Shown here one piece after another: positions 44,458 through 51,635 of a stretch of DNA of 64,000 nucleotides (positions are counted from its first letter, which is position 1; every line of letters starts with the position of its first letter). The stretch is taken from assembly GCF_019599145.1 (NCBI RefSeq), contig NZ_CP080647.1, positions 10,106,001 to 10,170,000 on the forward strand. The letters run 5' to 3'. Origin of the DNA: Streptomyces akebiae. GTDB taxonomy: Bacteria; Actinomycetota; Actinomycetes; Streptomycetales; Streptomycetaceae. A model generated the notes under the pieces. The model did not search any database and was not told where the DNA came from. It saw only the letters and a program-made list of their open reading frames with translations. The translations under genes were made by a program, and so were the position numbers.

Positions 44458-45147
44458 ATGATCAGAGTTCTGCCGGGCACGGTGGCGGTCTACTCGGACC
44501 TCGCCTGCCCCTGGGCGCACGTCGCCGTCCAGCGGCTGTGGCGGACCCGCGCCGAGCTGGAGCTGACCGACGCCGTACGGTTCGACCACCGCGCCGTCCT
44601 GCTGGAGGTGGTCAACCGGGGCACACTGCCGAAGCCGGTCATCGACGCCGAGATCCCGGTCGCGGCGGAGATGGAGCCCGACGCGGGGTGGCGGCCCTGG
44701 GCGGAACCCGACTGGCGCTGGCCGGTGAGCAGGCTGCTCGCGGCGGAGGCGGTGCAGGCGGCCAAGGAGCAGGGCCTGGCGGCGAGCGAGGCCCTCGACC
44801 GGGCGCTGCGCAGGGCGTTCTTCGCCGACAGTGCCTGCATCACGATGCGACATGTGGTGCTCGACGTCGCCGGGTCCGTGCCCGAAGTGGACGCCCGGGC
44901 CCTGGGCGAGGCCTTGGACACCGGGCGCGCGCGGGCCGAAACGCTCTCCCACGTCGCCGACTTCGCCCCAGGCGGCGCGGTGACGAGCCCGCACCTGTTC
45001 ACCGCCGACGGCGGGTCCTGGCCCAACCCCGGGGTCGACTACGACTGGGCGGGCCGGCCGGGCGACAGCGCCGTCGTCCTGAAGTCCGACGACCCCACGG
45101 TCTACCGCCGGATCCTGACGGGAGCGGCGAAGACCCTCCCGGGATGA
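44458..45147 (+). CDS. DsbA-fold (FrnE/HCCA-isomerase-like) protein
   Basis: A 229-residue thioredoxin-fold protein with the helical insertion of the DsbA family. The usual CxxC is reduced to one Cys, CPWAH, near residue 19, as in FrnE-like or hydroxychromene-carboxylate-isomerase-like members, so it may act on glutathione/mycothiol adducts or be a structural isomerase rather than a disulfide oxidase. PHLFTADGGSWPNPG near the C-terminus is the cis-Pro loop. It lies between the ligase and the NarK gene on the same strand. Its role in the pathway is unknown. Confidence 0.78.
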   Translation: MIRVLPGTVAVYSDLACPWAHVAVQRLWRTRAELELTDAVRFDHRAVLLEVVNRGTLPKPVIDAEIPVAAEMEPDAGWRPWAEPDWRWPVSRLLAAEAVQAAKEQGLAASEALDRALRRAFFADSACITMRHVVLDVAGSVPEVDARALGEALDTGRARAETLSHVADFAPGGAVTSPHLFTADGGSWPNPGVDYDWAGRPGDSAVVLKSDDPTVYRRILTGAAKTLPG

Positions 45148-45400
45148 GCCGGGCTACGGCACCGCCTCGGCCCTGGCGCCACCTCGACCGCGGCTCGACG
45201 CGGTCCGCCGGTGGGTGCCGTGCCCGGGCGGCCCTCGATGGGGTGGCGTCACGGCCCGGAACGCCCGCCCCTACAGCCCCACTTGATCCGCCGGTCCGCA
45301 CTCGCCGCCAAGCCCGTCGCGTCGTCTGGGTGGGTCCGTCCTTCTCCCGCGCGCCGCTCCCTCGCGGTGTGGCACATCCGTCTGCTTCAGGAGGTTGTCG

Positions 45401-46783
45401 ATGAGCGCCGTGGCGAAGCGCGGCTCGCGCCGAATCGGGTACTGGGATCCGGAGGACGACGCATTCTGGCGGCGCACGGGGCGGCGGATCGCGATGCGCA
45501 ATCTGGCGTTCTCGATCCTGGCCGAGCACGTCGGGTTCTCCGTCTGGAGCCTGTGGTCGGTGCTGGTGCTGTTCCTGGGGCCGGAGTACGGACTGTCCCC
45601 GGCGGACAAGTTCCTGCTCGTCTCCACGCCGACGCTGGTCGGAGCCGCCCTGCGGATCCCGTACACGCTTGCGGTGGGCTGGTTCGGCGGGCGTACCTGG
45701 ACCGTTCTCAGCGCGGCTGTGCTGCTGGTGCCCACCTTGCTGACGGCCGTCCATCTGCGCCCCGGCACCTCGCTGGGCACGCTGCTGCTGGTGTCCGCCA
45801 CGGCAGGACTCGGCGGCGGCAACTTCGCCTCGTCCATGGCGAACATCAACGCCTTCTTCCCGCAGCGCCACAAGGGCTGGGCACTCGGCCTGAACGCGGG
45901 CGGCGGCAATCTGGGCGTCGCCGTGACCCAGTTGGCCGCCCTCGCGGTCCTGGGCACCGTGGGGGCGGCCGAACCCCGGCTGCTGCTCGGGGTCTTCGTC
46001 CCGGCGATCGTCGTCGCCGCCGTGTGCGCCGCGCTCCTCATGGATGACCTGCCCGGCAACCGCAACGACACCGACGCCCTCAGGGACGTCCTGAAGGACG
46101 CCCACTGCTGGGTGATGTCGCTGCTCTACCTCGGCACGTTCGGCTCGTTCATCGGCTACTGCTTCGCGTTCGGCCTGGTGCTCCAGACGCAGTTCGACCG
46201 TACGCCGCTGCAGGCCGCGTCGCTCACCTTCCTCGGGCCGCTGCTCGGCTCGCTGACCCGGCCGGTCGGCGGCTGGCTGGCCGACCGCGTCGGCGGCGCC
46301 AGGGTCACCTTCGCCGTGTTCGTGGGGCTGATGCTCGGTGCCGGGGGCGCGGTCGTGGCGTCGCGCACGGACTCGCCGGGTCTGTTCGTCGCCGACTTCA
46401 TCGTGCTCCTCGCCCTCGCGGGAGCGGGCAACGGGTCGACGTACAAGATGATCCCGGCCATCTTCCGGGCAAAGGCGCTCCGAGACGGCGCGGGCGCCGA
46501 TGCCGATGCCGATGCCGAAGCCCGAGCACGGCTGTCGCGCGCCCGGCGGCTGTCGGCCGCGCTCATCGGGGTCACCGGCGCCATCGGCGCGCTCGGAGGC
46601 GTCCTCGTCAACCTGGCGTTCCGCGCGTCCTTCGCCGGCTGGGGCGACGGGATCCCGGCTTTCACCGGATTCCTGGTCTTCTACACCGCCTGCGCCACGG
46701 TCACCTGGGCCGTCTACCTCCGCCACAGTCCCCGCCCACGGACCGCCCACGGGACCCGTCCCGATGTCGTCCTCCCGGTCTGA
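45401..46783 (+). CDS. narK: Nitrate/nitrite porter of the NarK/NNP family
   Basis: A 460-residue MFS transporter with about 12 helices. The nitrate signature is present in GLGGGNFASSMANINAFFPQ and again in GLNAGGGNLGVAVTQL, together with GAGNGSTYKMIPAIF in the second half; these Gly-rich helices bind nitrate in NarK. A stretch of Ala/Asp (about 366-378) sits in a cytoplasmic loop. ATG at 45401 has AGGAGG ten bases upstream. NarK genes normally sit with nitrate reductase genes; here the reductase is seven genes further along, with p-aminobenzoate genes in between. Confidence 0.9.
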   Translation: MSAVAKRGSRRIGYWDPEDDAFWRRTGRRIAMRNLAFSILAEHVGFSVWSLWSVLVLFLGPEYGLSPADKFLLVSTPTLVGAALRIPYTLAVGWFGGRTWTVLSAAVLLVPTLLTAVHLRPGTSLGTLLLVSATAGLGGGNFASSMANINAFFPQRHKGWALGLNAGGGNLGVAVTQLAALAVLGTVGAAEPRLLLGVFVPAIVVAAVCAALLMDDLPGNRNDTDALRDVLKDAHCWVMSLLYLGTFGSFIGYCFAFGLVLQTQFDRTPLQAASLTFLGPLLGSLTRPVGGWLADRVGGARVTFAVFVGLMLGAGGAVVASRTDSPGLFVADFIVLLALAGAGNGSTYKMIPAIFRAKALRDGAGADADADAEARARLSRARRLSAALIGVTGAIGALGGVLVNLAFRASFAGWGDGIPAFTGFLVFYTACATVTWAVYLRHSPRPRTAHGTRPDVVLPV

Positions 46784-46790
46784 CCCCGGA

Positions 46791-46838
46791 TCCCAACTCC
46801 GTCCCGAACTCCATTCCGAACTCCATCCCGAACTCCGG
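46791..46838 (+). repeat. 12-bp x 4 tandem repeat before the short ANL gene
   Basis: Units of the form TCCCGAACTCCA repeat four times with minor changes, ending 26 bases before the start codon of the next gene. Confidence 0.8.
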
Positions 46839-46864
46839 TCCGCACCCGGTCCGAAGGAGCAACC

Positions 46865-47959
46865 ATGGCAGTCGCCTCCGACCCCGTTCTCACCTTTCCC
46901 CCGGACCAGGTCCCCGATCCGGAGGAGTTCATCCAGGCCGCCATGCGGTGGCACTTCAGCCCCACCACGGGTTCGCCGTACTGGCTCCGGCGGGCCCGGA
47001 CACTGGACTTCGACCCGCGTCGCGACGTGCGCGCTTTCGACGACCTCCAGCTGTTCCCCAACATCGTCAACGAACTGCGGGACGTGCCTGCCCGGGACCT
47101 CGTCCCCCAGGGCTACGGCTCCTCGACCGAGGTGATCGGCGTCTACGAGAGCGGCGGCACGACCGGCGCCCCCAAGCGGGTCGCCTACCTCGCCGACTGG
47201 ATGGACCGGTACGTGACCTGGTCCGCCGGACGGATGGACGAACGCGGTCACCCGCACGGCGCCCACTGGCTGGCCATGATCCCCAGCGGCCCGCACCTGT
47301 GGGGAGAGGTCGTGGCCCGACAGGCGCGGCGCCGGGGCGGCTTCACCTCCACCATCGACCTCGACCCGCGCTGGGTGAAGAAATGCATCGCCGAGGGACG
47401 CGCCGACGAGGCCGCCCGCTATGTCGAACACCTCCTGGAGCAGGGCCGGTTCCTGCTGGAGACCCAGGACATCGGCGTACTGGTGATCACGCCCCCGCTG
47501 CTGGAGCGGCTCGCCCAGCACGAACACCTCGTCAAGCTGGTGAACGAGAAGGTACGGGTGATCATCTGGAGCGGCGCCCACATGGACGCCGACAGTCGCC
47601 ACCTGTTCCGGACCGAGGTCTTCCCCGACGTCCAGCTCTTCGGGAACTACGGCAGCACCATGATTCTCTGCGGGGCCGTCGAGCGCGCCGGCAGCGAGGA
47701 GGAGTGCGTCTTCGATCCCTTCGCGCCCCACATCTCCTTCTCGGTCGTCGACCCCGAGACGAGGCGGCCGGTTCCCTACGGGGCGCGCGGCCAGGTCGTC
47801 ATGCATCACATCAGCCGCAGCGCGCTGCTCCCCAACAACCTGGAGCGTGACGTCGCCACCCGGATCCGACCCGAGGCCGGGCACCTCGGCGACTCCGTCG
47901 CCGACGTCAGCCCGGTCCGCACCTTCGACGACGAGGTAGTCATCGAAGGGGTCTACTGA
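46865..47959 (+). CDS. Short ANL-type acyl/aryl adenylating protein (LuxE/PaaK-like)
   Basis: A 364-residue protein related to phenylacetate-CoA ligase and LuxE acyl-protein synthetase rather than to full-length ligases. The nucleotide loop is VYESGGTTGAPKRVAYLADW near residue 96, followed by LFGNYGSTMILCGAVERA in the A5 position. The small C-terminal ANL domain with the catalytic Lys is not seen, consistent with the short LuxE-like class. Its stop overlaps the LuxC-like gene by a base (TGATG). LuxE and LuxC together turn an acid into an aldehyde, so an aminobenzoate-to-aldehyde step is plausible. Confidence 0.72.
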   Translation: MAVASDPVLTFPPDQVPDPEEFIQAAMRWHFSPTTGSPYWLRRARTLDFDPRRDVRAFDDLQLFPNIVNELRDVPARDLVPQGYGSSTEVIGVYESGGTTGAPKRVAYLADWMDRYVTWSAGRMDERGHPHGAHWLAMIPSGPHLWGEVVARQARRRGGFTSTIDLDPRWVKKCIAEGRADEAARYVEHLLEQGRFLLETQDIGVLVITPPLLERLAQHEHLVKLVNEKVRVIIWSGAHMDADSRHLFRTEVFPDVQLFGNYGSTMILCGAVERAGSEEECVFDPFAPHISFSVVDPETRRPVPYGARGQVVMHHISRSALLPNNLERDVATRIRPEAGHLGDSVADVSPVRTFDDEVVIEGVY

Positions 47960-49404
47960 TGAGCGGCCCGAGGCACGCGCCGACGCACCCGCCGGTCGAG
48001 GCGCCGACGTACGCGTCGGTGGGCTGTCCCGTCCAGCTCGACGCCTTGGGCCCACGCGGTGCCTTCCGGGCGCGGAACCGGCTGACCGTGGCCGATGTCA
48101 CCGGGCGGGCGGTCGCCGAACTCAGCCAGGTGCCGAGGCTGTTCGTGCAGCGCGGTCTGTCCGCGCTGCGCGCCGCCCGCCCGGCCGACACGGGCGAACC
48201 GGCCGAGGTCATCGCCCGAGCGGGGCACGCGTTCGCGCACGGCTCGGTGGGAGGTCTGCCGGCCTCCGAGTACCAGCGGCTCGTGAGCCGGGTCTCCGGT
48301 GTGCCGGTCGCGGTGGTCAGGTCCGCCACCGCGCGGATCGAGCGCGCGGCGGCCGGGGTGGAACGCACGGTGCGAGGCGCCCGCCCCACGGCCACGGCCG
48401 GCCACTGGCGGGATCCGCTGACCCGGGGCGGCGGGGCGGTCTGGGCCCGGCGGGGTGACGTCTTCGCCGTGCACGCCGCAGGCAACCACCCCGGTGTGCA
48501 CAGCCTCTGGCTCGAAGCGCTGACGCTCGGCTACCGGGTAGCGGTACGGCCCTCCGGTCGCGAGCCCTTCACCCCGCACCGGCTGGTGACGGCGTTGCGC
48601 GAGGAGGGAATCGGCGACGACCGGCTCCTGCTGCTGCCCACCGACCACCAGGTGGCCGACGACATCGTCCGGGGCGCCGACCTGTCCCTGGTGTACGGCG
48701 GTGACGCGGTGGTGGAGAAGTACCGGGGGCATCCGAACGTCCTGACACAGGGGCCCGGCCGCTCCAAGATCCTGCTCGCGGACGTGGACACGGGCGGGGC
48801 CGCGGCCCTGTCGTCCGCGCTCGACACGGTGGTCTCCTCGATCCGGGACGAGGGTGGCGTCGCCTGCGTCAACGCCACCGCCGTCCTGGTGGCCGGCGAC
48901 CCGGCACCGGTCGCCGCTGCCATCGCCGAGCGGCTGGCCGGCCTGCCCAGCCTGCCCCCGGAGGACGACAAGGCGGTCCTGCCCGTGCGGCCCACCGCGG
49001 AAGCCCGGGTGCTGGAGAGGTACCTGCTCGGCCAGGCCGAGGGCGCGACCCCGTGGCTCGGCGGCGACGGGATCGTCGACGAACTGGGCGACGGCAGCGC
49101 CGTACTGCGCCCCGCCGTGATCCAGCTGGACCGCCCCAACGCGCCGCAGCTCGGCATCGAACTCCCCTTCCCCTGCGTCTGGGTGGCACCCTGGTCGCCG
49201 GAGGACGGCCTCGGACCGCTGCGGAACACCCTGGTGCTCACCGTGATCGGCGGGGACGGTCGGCTCGTCGAGCGGCTGGTCGACGAACCCGGCATCGGCA
49301 ACGTGCATGTCGGTGACCACCCCACGCACCGGATGGTGCCGGGCGTCCCGCACGACGGCCATCTCGCGGAGTTCCTCATGCGATCCAAGGCGGTCATCAG
49401 GTGA
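47959..49404 (+). CDS. LuxC-like acyl reductase (aldehyde dehydrogenase superfamily)
   Basis: A 481-residue NAD(P)-dependent reductase. The catalytic Cys lies in DEGGVACVNATAVLVAG near residue 301, and VFAVHAAGNHPGVHSLWLEAL plus VRPSGREPFTPHRL provide the cofactor-domain pattern of LuxC/acyl-CoA reductases. It should reduce an enzyme-bound or CoA thioester to an aldehyde. Overlapping on both sides (upstream ANL protein, downstream azoR), so it belongs to a tight three-gene unit. Which acid is reduced is not known. Confidence 0.78.
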   Translation: MSGPRHAPTHPPVEAPTYASVGCPVQLDALGPRGAFRARNRLTVADVTGRAVAELSQVPRLFVQRGLSALRAARPADTGEPAEVIARAGHAFAHGSVGGLPASEYQRLVSRVSGVPVAVVRSATARIERAAAGVERTVRGARPTATAGHWRDPLTRGGGAVWARRGDVFAVHAAGNHPGVHSLWLEALTLGYRVAVRPSGREPFTPHRLVTALREEGIGDDRLLLLPTDHQVADDIVRGADLSLVYGGDAVVEKYRGHPNVLTQGPGRSKILLADVDTGGAAALSSALDTVVSSIRDEGGVACVNATAVLVAGDPAPVAAAIAERLAGLPSLPPEDDKAVLPVRPTAEARVLERYLLGQAEGATPWLGGDGIVDELGDGSAVLRPAVIQLDRPNAPQLGIELPFPCVWVAPWSPEDGLGPLRNTLVLTVIGGDGRLVERLVDEPGIGNVHVGDHPTHRMVPGVPHDGHLAEFLMRSKAVIR

Positions 49405-50063
49405 ACGCGAACGTGCAGGCCTCCGCCCCCGCCGACGCCGCGCGTCTGCTGCACATCGCGGCTTCCCCCATGGGCGAGCGCTCGCAGTCCAGGGCCATCG
49501 CGGAGACCCTCGTCACCGCTTACCGCCGGACCCGTCCCGGCGCGACGACCGACGTCCTGGACCTCTGGCGGGAACGGCTGCCCGAGTTCGGGGCGGCGGC
49601 GGTCGAGGCCAAGCGGGCGGAGGCGTCCGGGGGACGGGCCGACGGCGAGGGCGCCGTGGCCTGGAAGGCGGTCCGGCGCACCTTCGAACATTTCGACAGC
49701 TACGACAGATACGTGTTCAGCGTGCCCATGTGGAATTTCGGAATTCCCTATGTCCTGAAGCATTTCATCGACGTGGTGAGCCAGGCGCACATGCTTTTCT
49801 CCTTCGACCGGGGATCGGGCTACACCGGTCTGCTCAAGGGAAAGAAAGCGGTGGTCGTCTACACCAGCTCGGTCTATGGGCCGGGAATGCCGCCCACCTT
49901 CGGTGACGACCACCAGATGCCGGCTTTCGACGGCTGGTTGCGATGGGCGGGGGTCACCGACATTTCCACGATCCAGTTGAGAGCGCATCAGATCGCCGAG
50001 GACGCCGATCTCCTGCGCCGCGACGCACATGCCCAGGCGCAGGAGCTCGGCAGGAGATTCTGA
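49401..50063 (+). CDS. azoR: FMN-dependent NADH:azo/quinone oxidoreductase (AzoR-like)
   Basis: A 220-residue flavodoxin-fold reductase. It begins LLHIAASPMGERSQSRAIAETL (FMN phosphate loop) and has VFSVPMWNFGIPYVLKHFID, the highly conserved AzoR segment, then KAVVVYTSSVYGPGMPP. AzoR enzymes reduce quinones and azo, nitro or nitroso groups with NADH. It is translationally coupled to the LuxC-like gene (GTGA overlap), so it is likely dedicated to this pathway, acting on an N-containing or quinonoid intermediate. Physiological role inferred. Confidence 0.85.
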   Translation: MNANVQASAPADAARLLHIAASPMGERSQSRAIAETLVTAYRRTRPGATTDVLDLWRERLPEFGAAAVEAKRAEASGGRADGEGAVAWKAVRRTFEHFDSYDRYVFSVPMWNFGIPYVLKHFIDVVSQAHMLFSFDRGSGYTGLLKGKKAVVVYTSSVYGPGMPPTFGDDHQMPAFDGWLRWAGVTDISTIQLRAHQIAEDADLLRRDAHAQAQELGRRF

Positions 50064-50084
50064 ACCGCAGGCCCCCTCCTTCCC

Positions 50085-50138
50085 TCGAATCGGCTCCGCC
50101 TCGACTCGGCTCCGCCTCGACTCGGCTCCGCCTCGACC
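50085..50138 (+). repeat. 16-bp x 3 tandem repeat between azoR and DAHP synthase genes
   Basis: TCGACTCGGCTCCGCC repeats at 50101-50116 and 50117-50132, with a one-base variant at 50085-50100 and the start of a fourth unit after. It fills much of the 128-base gap. Confidence 0.9.
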
Positions 50139-50191
50139 TTCGACTCCTCCACCCCGCCACGCCGTTCTCGATCCGTAACAGGAGCAGCCGC

Positions 50192-51547
50192 ATGACCGTT
50201 CCGCCCCTGCTCACCCCGCCGTCCTGGCACTCGCCCGCATGGCGGGGACATCCGATACGCCAGCAGCCGCAGTGGCCCGATCCCGACGAGGTCGCCGCCG
50301 TCACCGACCGACTCGCCCTGCTGCCGGCCCTCACCACTGCCAGCGACGTCCGCAGCGTTCTCGCGGCCCTGGCCCGGGTGCAGAACCGGGAGGCGTTCGT
50401 GCTCCAGGGCGGCGACTGCGCCGAGCCGCTCGGCCCGACGGCCGTCACCGGTGCCCGGGACAAGCACCGGGTGCTGGGCGCTGTGGCGGAACGCGTCAGC
50501 ACCTGCCTGGACCTGCCCGTGGTCACCATCGGCCGCCTGGCGGGGCAGTTCGCCAAGCCTCGCTCGTCGGCGGTCGAGGAAGTGGCCGGCCGGCGGTTGC
50601 CGGTGTTCCGGGGGCTCACGGTCAACGGGCCGCGGCCGCACGAGGACGACCGCACACCTGACCCGTATCGGATGCTGTCCGGCTACTACACGGCGCGGAA
50701 CGTCCTGCGCGAACTCGCCGCCCTCGCCCACGGGACGGCGAGTGCGTTCGCCCCGCAGACCTGGGATCCCGCGGCCGCCCGTGAGGTGGCGTGGAACCGG
50801 CGCGAGGAAGCCGCCCCCGACGGCTCACTGCGCTCCCTCGTCCAGGGGTACGGGCAGACCCGCTGGACCGAGGACGGGGGCTGGCGCCACACCGGGCTGT
50901 GGACCAGCCACGAGGCGCTGCTCCTGGACTACGAGAGCCCGTTGACCCGCCAGGACCCTGTCACCGGCGAATGGTTCCTGCTGTCCACGCACGTGCCGTG
51001 GATCGGCGACCGCACCCGGCACGTCGGCGACGCCCATGTGGAGTTCCTCGCGGGCATCGCCAATCCGGTCGCCGTCAAGATCGGCCCCGGTGCGGAGCCC
51101 GCCGAGATCGTGCGCCTGTGCCGGCGGCTCGACCCGTACCGCAGGCCGGGCCGGCTCACCCTGATCTGCCGGCTGGGCGCCCGCGGACTGCGCGAACGGC
51201 TCCCGGCGCTCGTCACCGCCGTACGCCGGGCCGGCCACCCCGTCGTCTGGATGTCGGACCCCATGCACGGCAACACCACGACGACCGCCACGGGCGTCAA
51301 GACCCGCCACCTCAAGGACATGCTGGACGAGGTCACGGACTTCTTCGACGTCCTGCGCGGCATGGGCGAGTGGCCCGGCGGGGTGCATCTGGAGGCCGCC
51401 GCCGCCGAGGTGACCGAGTGCGTGGGCGGTACCCGGGTGGCCCGCGAGTCCGATCTCGGCGAGGCCTACGAGTCGTTGTGCGACCCCCGGCTCAACAACG
51501 AACAGCTCATGACCATGGCGGACATGGTCGCCAAGCTCGCCGTGTGA
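50192..51547 (+). CDS. Class II 3-deoxy-D-arabino-heptulosonate-7-phosphate (DAHP) synthase
   Basis: A 451-residue plant-type DAHP synthase that condenses PEP and erythrose 4-phosphate at the head of the shikimate pathway. It contains FVLQGGDCAEPLGPT, RLAGQFAKPRSS, HVPWIGDRTRHVGDAHVEFL and VVWMSDPMHGNTTTT, the substrate and metal motifs of the family (Cys in GGDCAE, His in MHGN). A second, pathway-specific DAHP synthase is common in clusters that make chorismate-derived products. ATG preceded by AGGAGC. An aminoDAHP synthase (AHBA pathway) is the alternative, but no other AHBA genes are present. Confidence 0.93.
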   Translation: MTVPPLLTPPSWHSPAWRGHPIRQQPQWPDPDEVAAVTDRLALLPALTTASDVRSVLAALARVQNREAFVLQGGDCAEPLGPTAVTGARDKHRVLGAVAERVSTCLDLPVVTIGRLAGQFAKPRSSAVEEVAGRRLPVFRGLTVNGPRPHEDDRTPDPYRMLSGYYTARNVLRELAALAHGTASAFAPQTWDPAAAREVAWNRREEAAPDGSLRSLVQGYGQTRWTEDGGWRHTGLWTSHEALLLDYESPLTRQDPVTGEWFLLSTHVPWIGDRTRHVGDAHVEFLAGIANPVAVKIGPGAEPAEIVRLCRRLDPYRRPGRLTLICRLGARGLRERLPALVTAVRRAGHPVVWMSDPMHGNTTTTATGVKTRHLKDMLDEVTDFFDVLRGMGEWPGGVHLEAAAAEVTECVGGTRVARESDLGEAYESLCDPRLNNEQLMTMADMVAKLAV

Positions 51548-51635
51548 CGCGCACCTCGAAGACAGGCCGACAGCGACAACGCCGGCAGCCGAGCCCTCGG
51601 TCAGGGCCGTGCCGTACCACTCCAGGGAGGTCACC

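Noticed and set aside
44999..48055. A 1018-codon open frame on the minus strand
   Set aside because: Lies opposite narK and the short ANL gene, both with clear family motifs; composition is that of an antisense shadow.
50192..51547. AminoDAHP synthase for an AHBA-type pathway
   Set aside because: No AHBA synthase, kinase or dehydroquinate-type partner genes are in the window.
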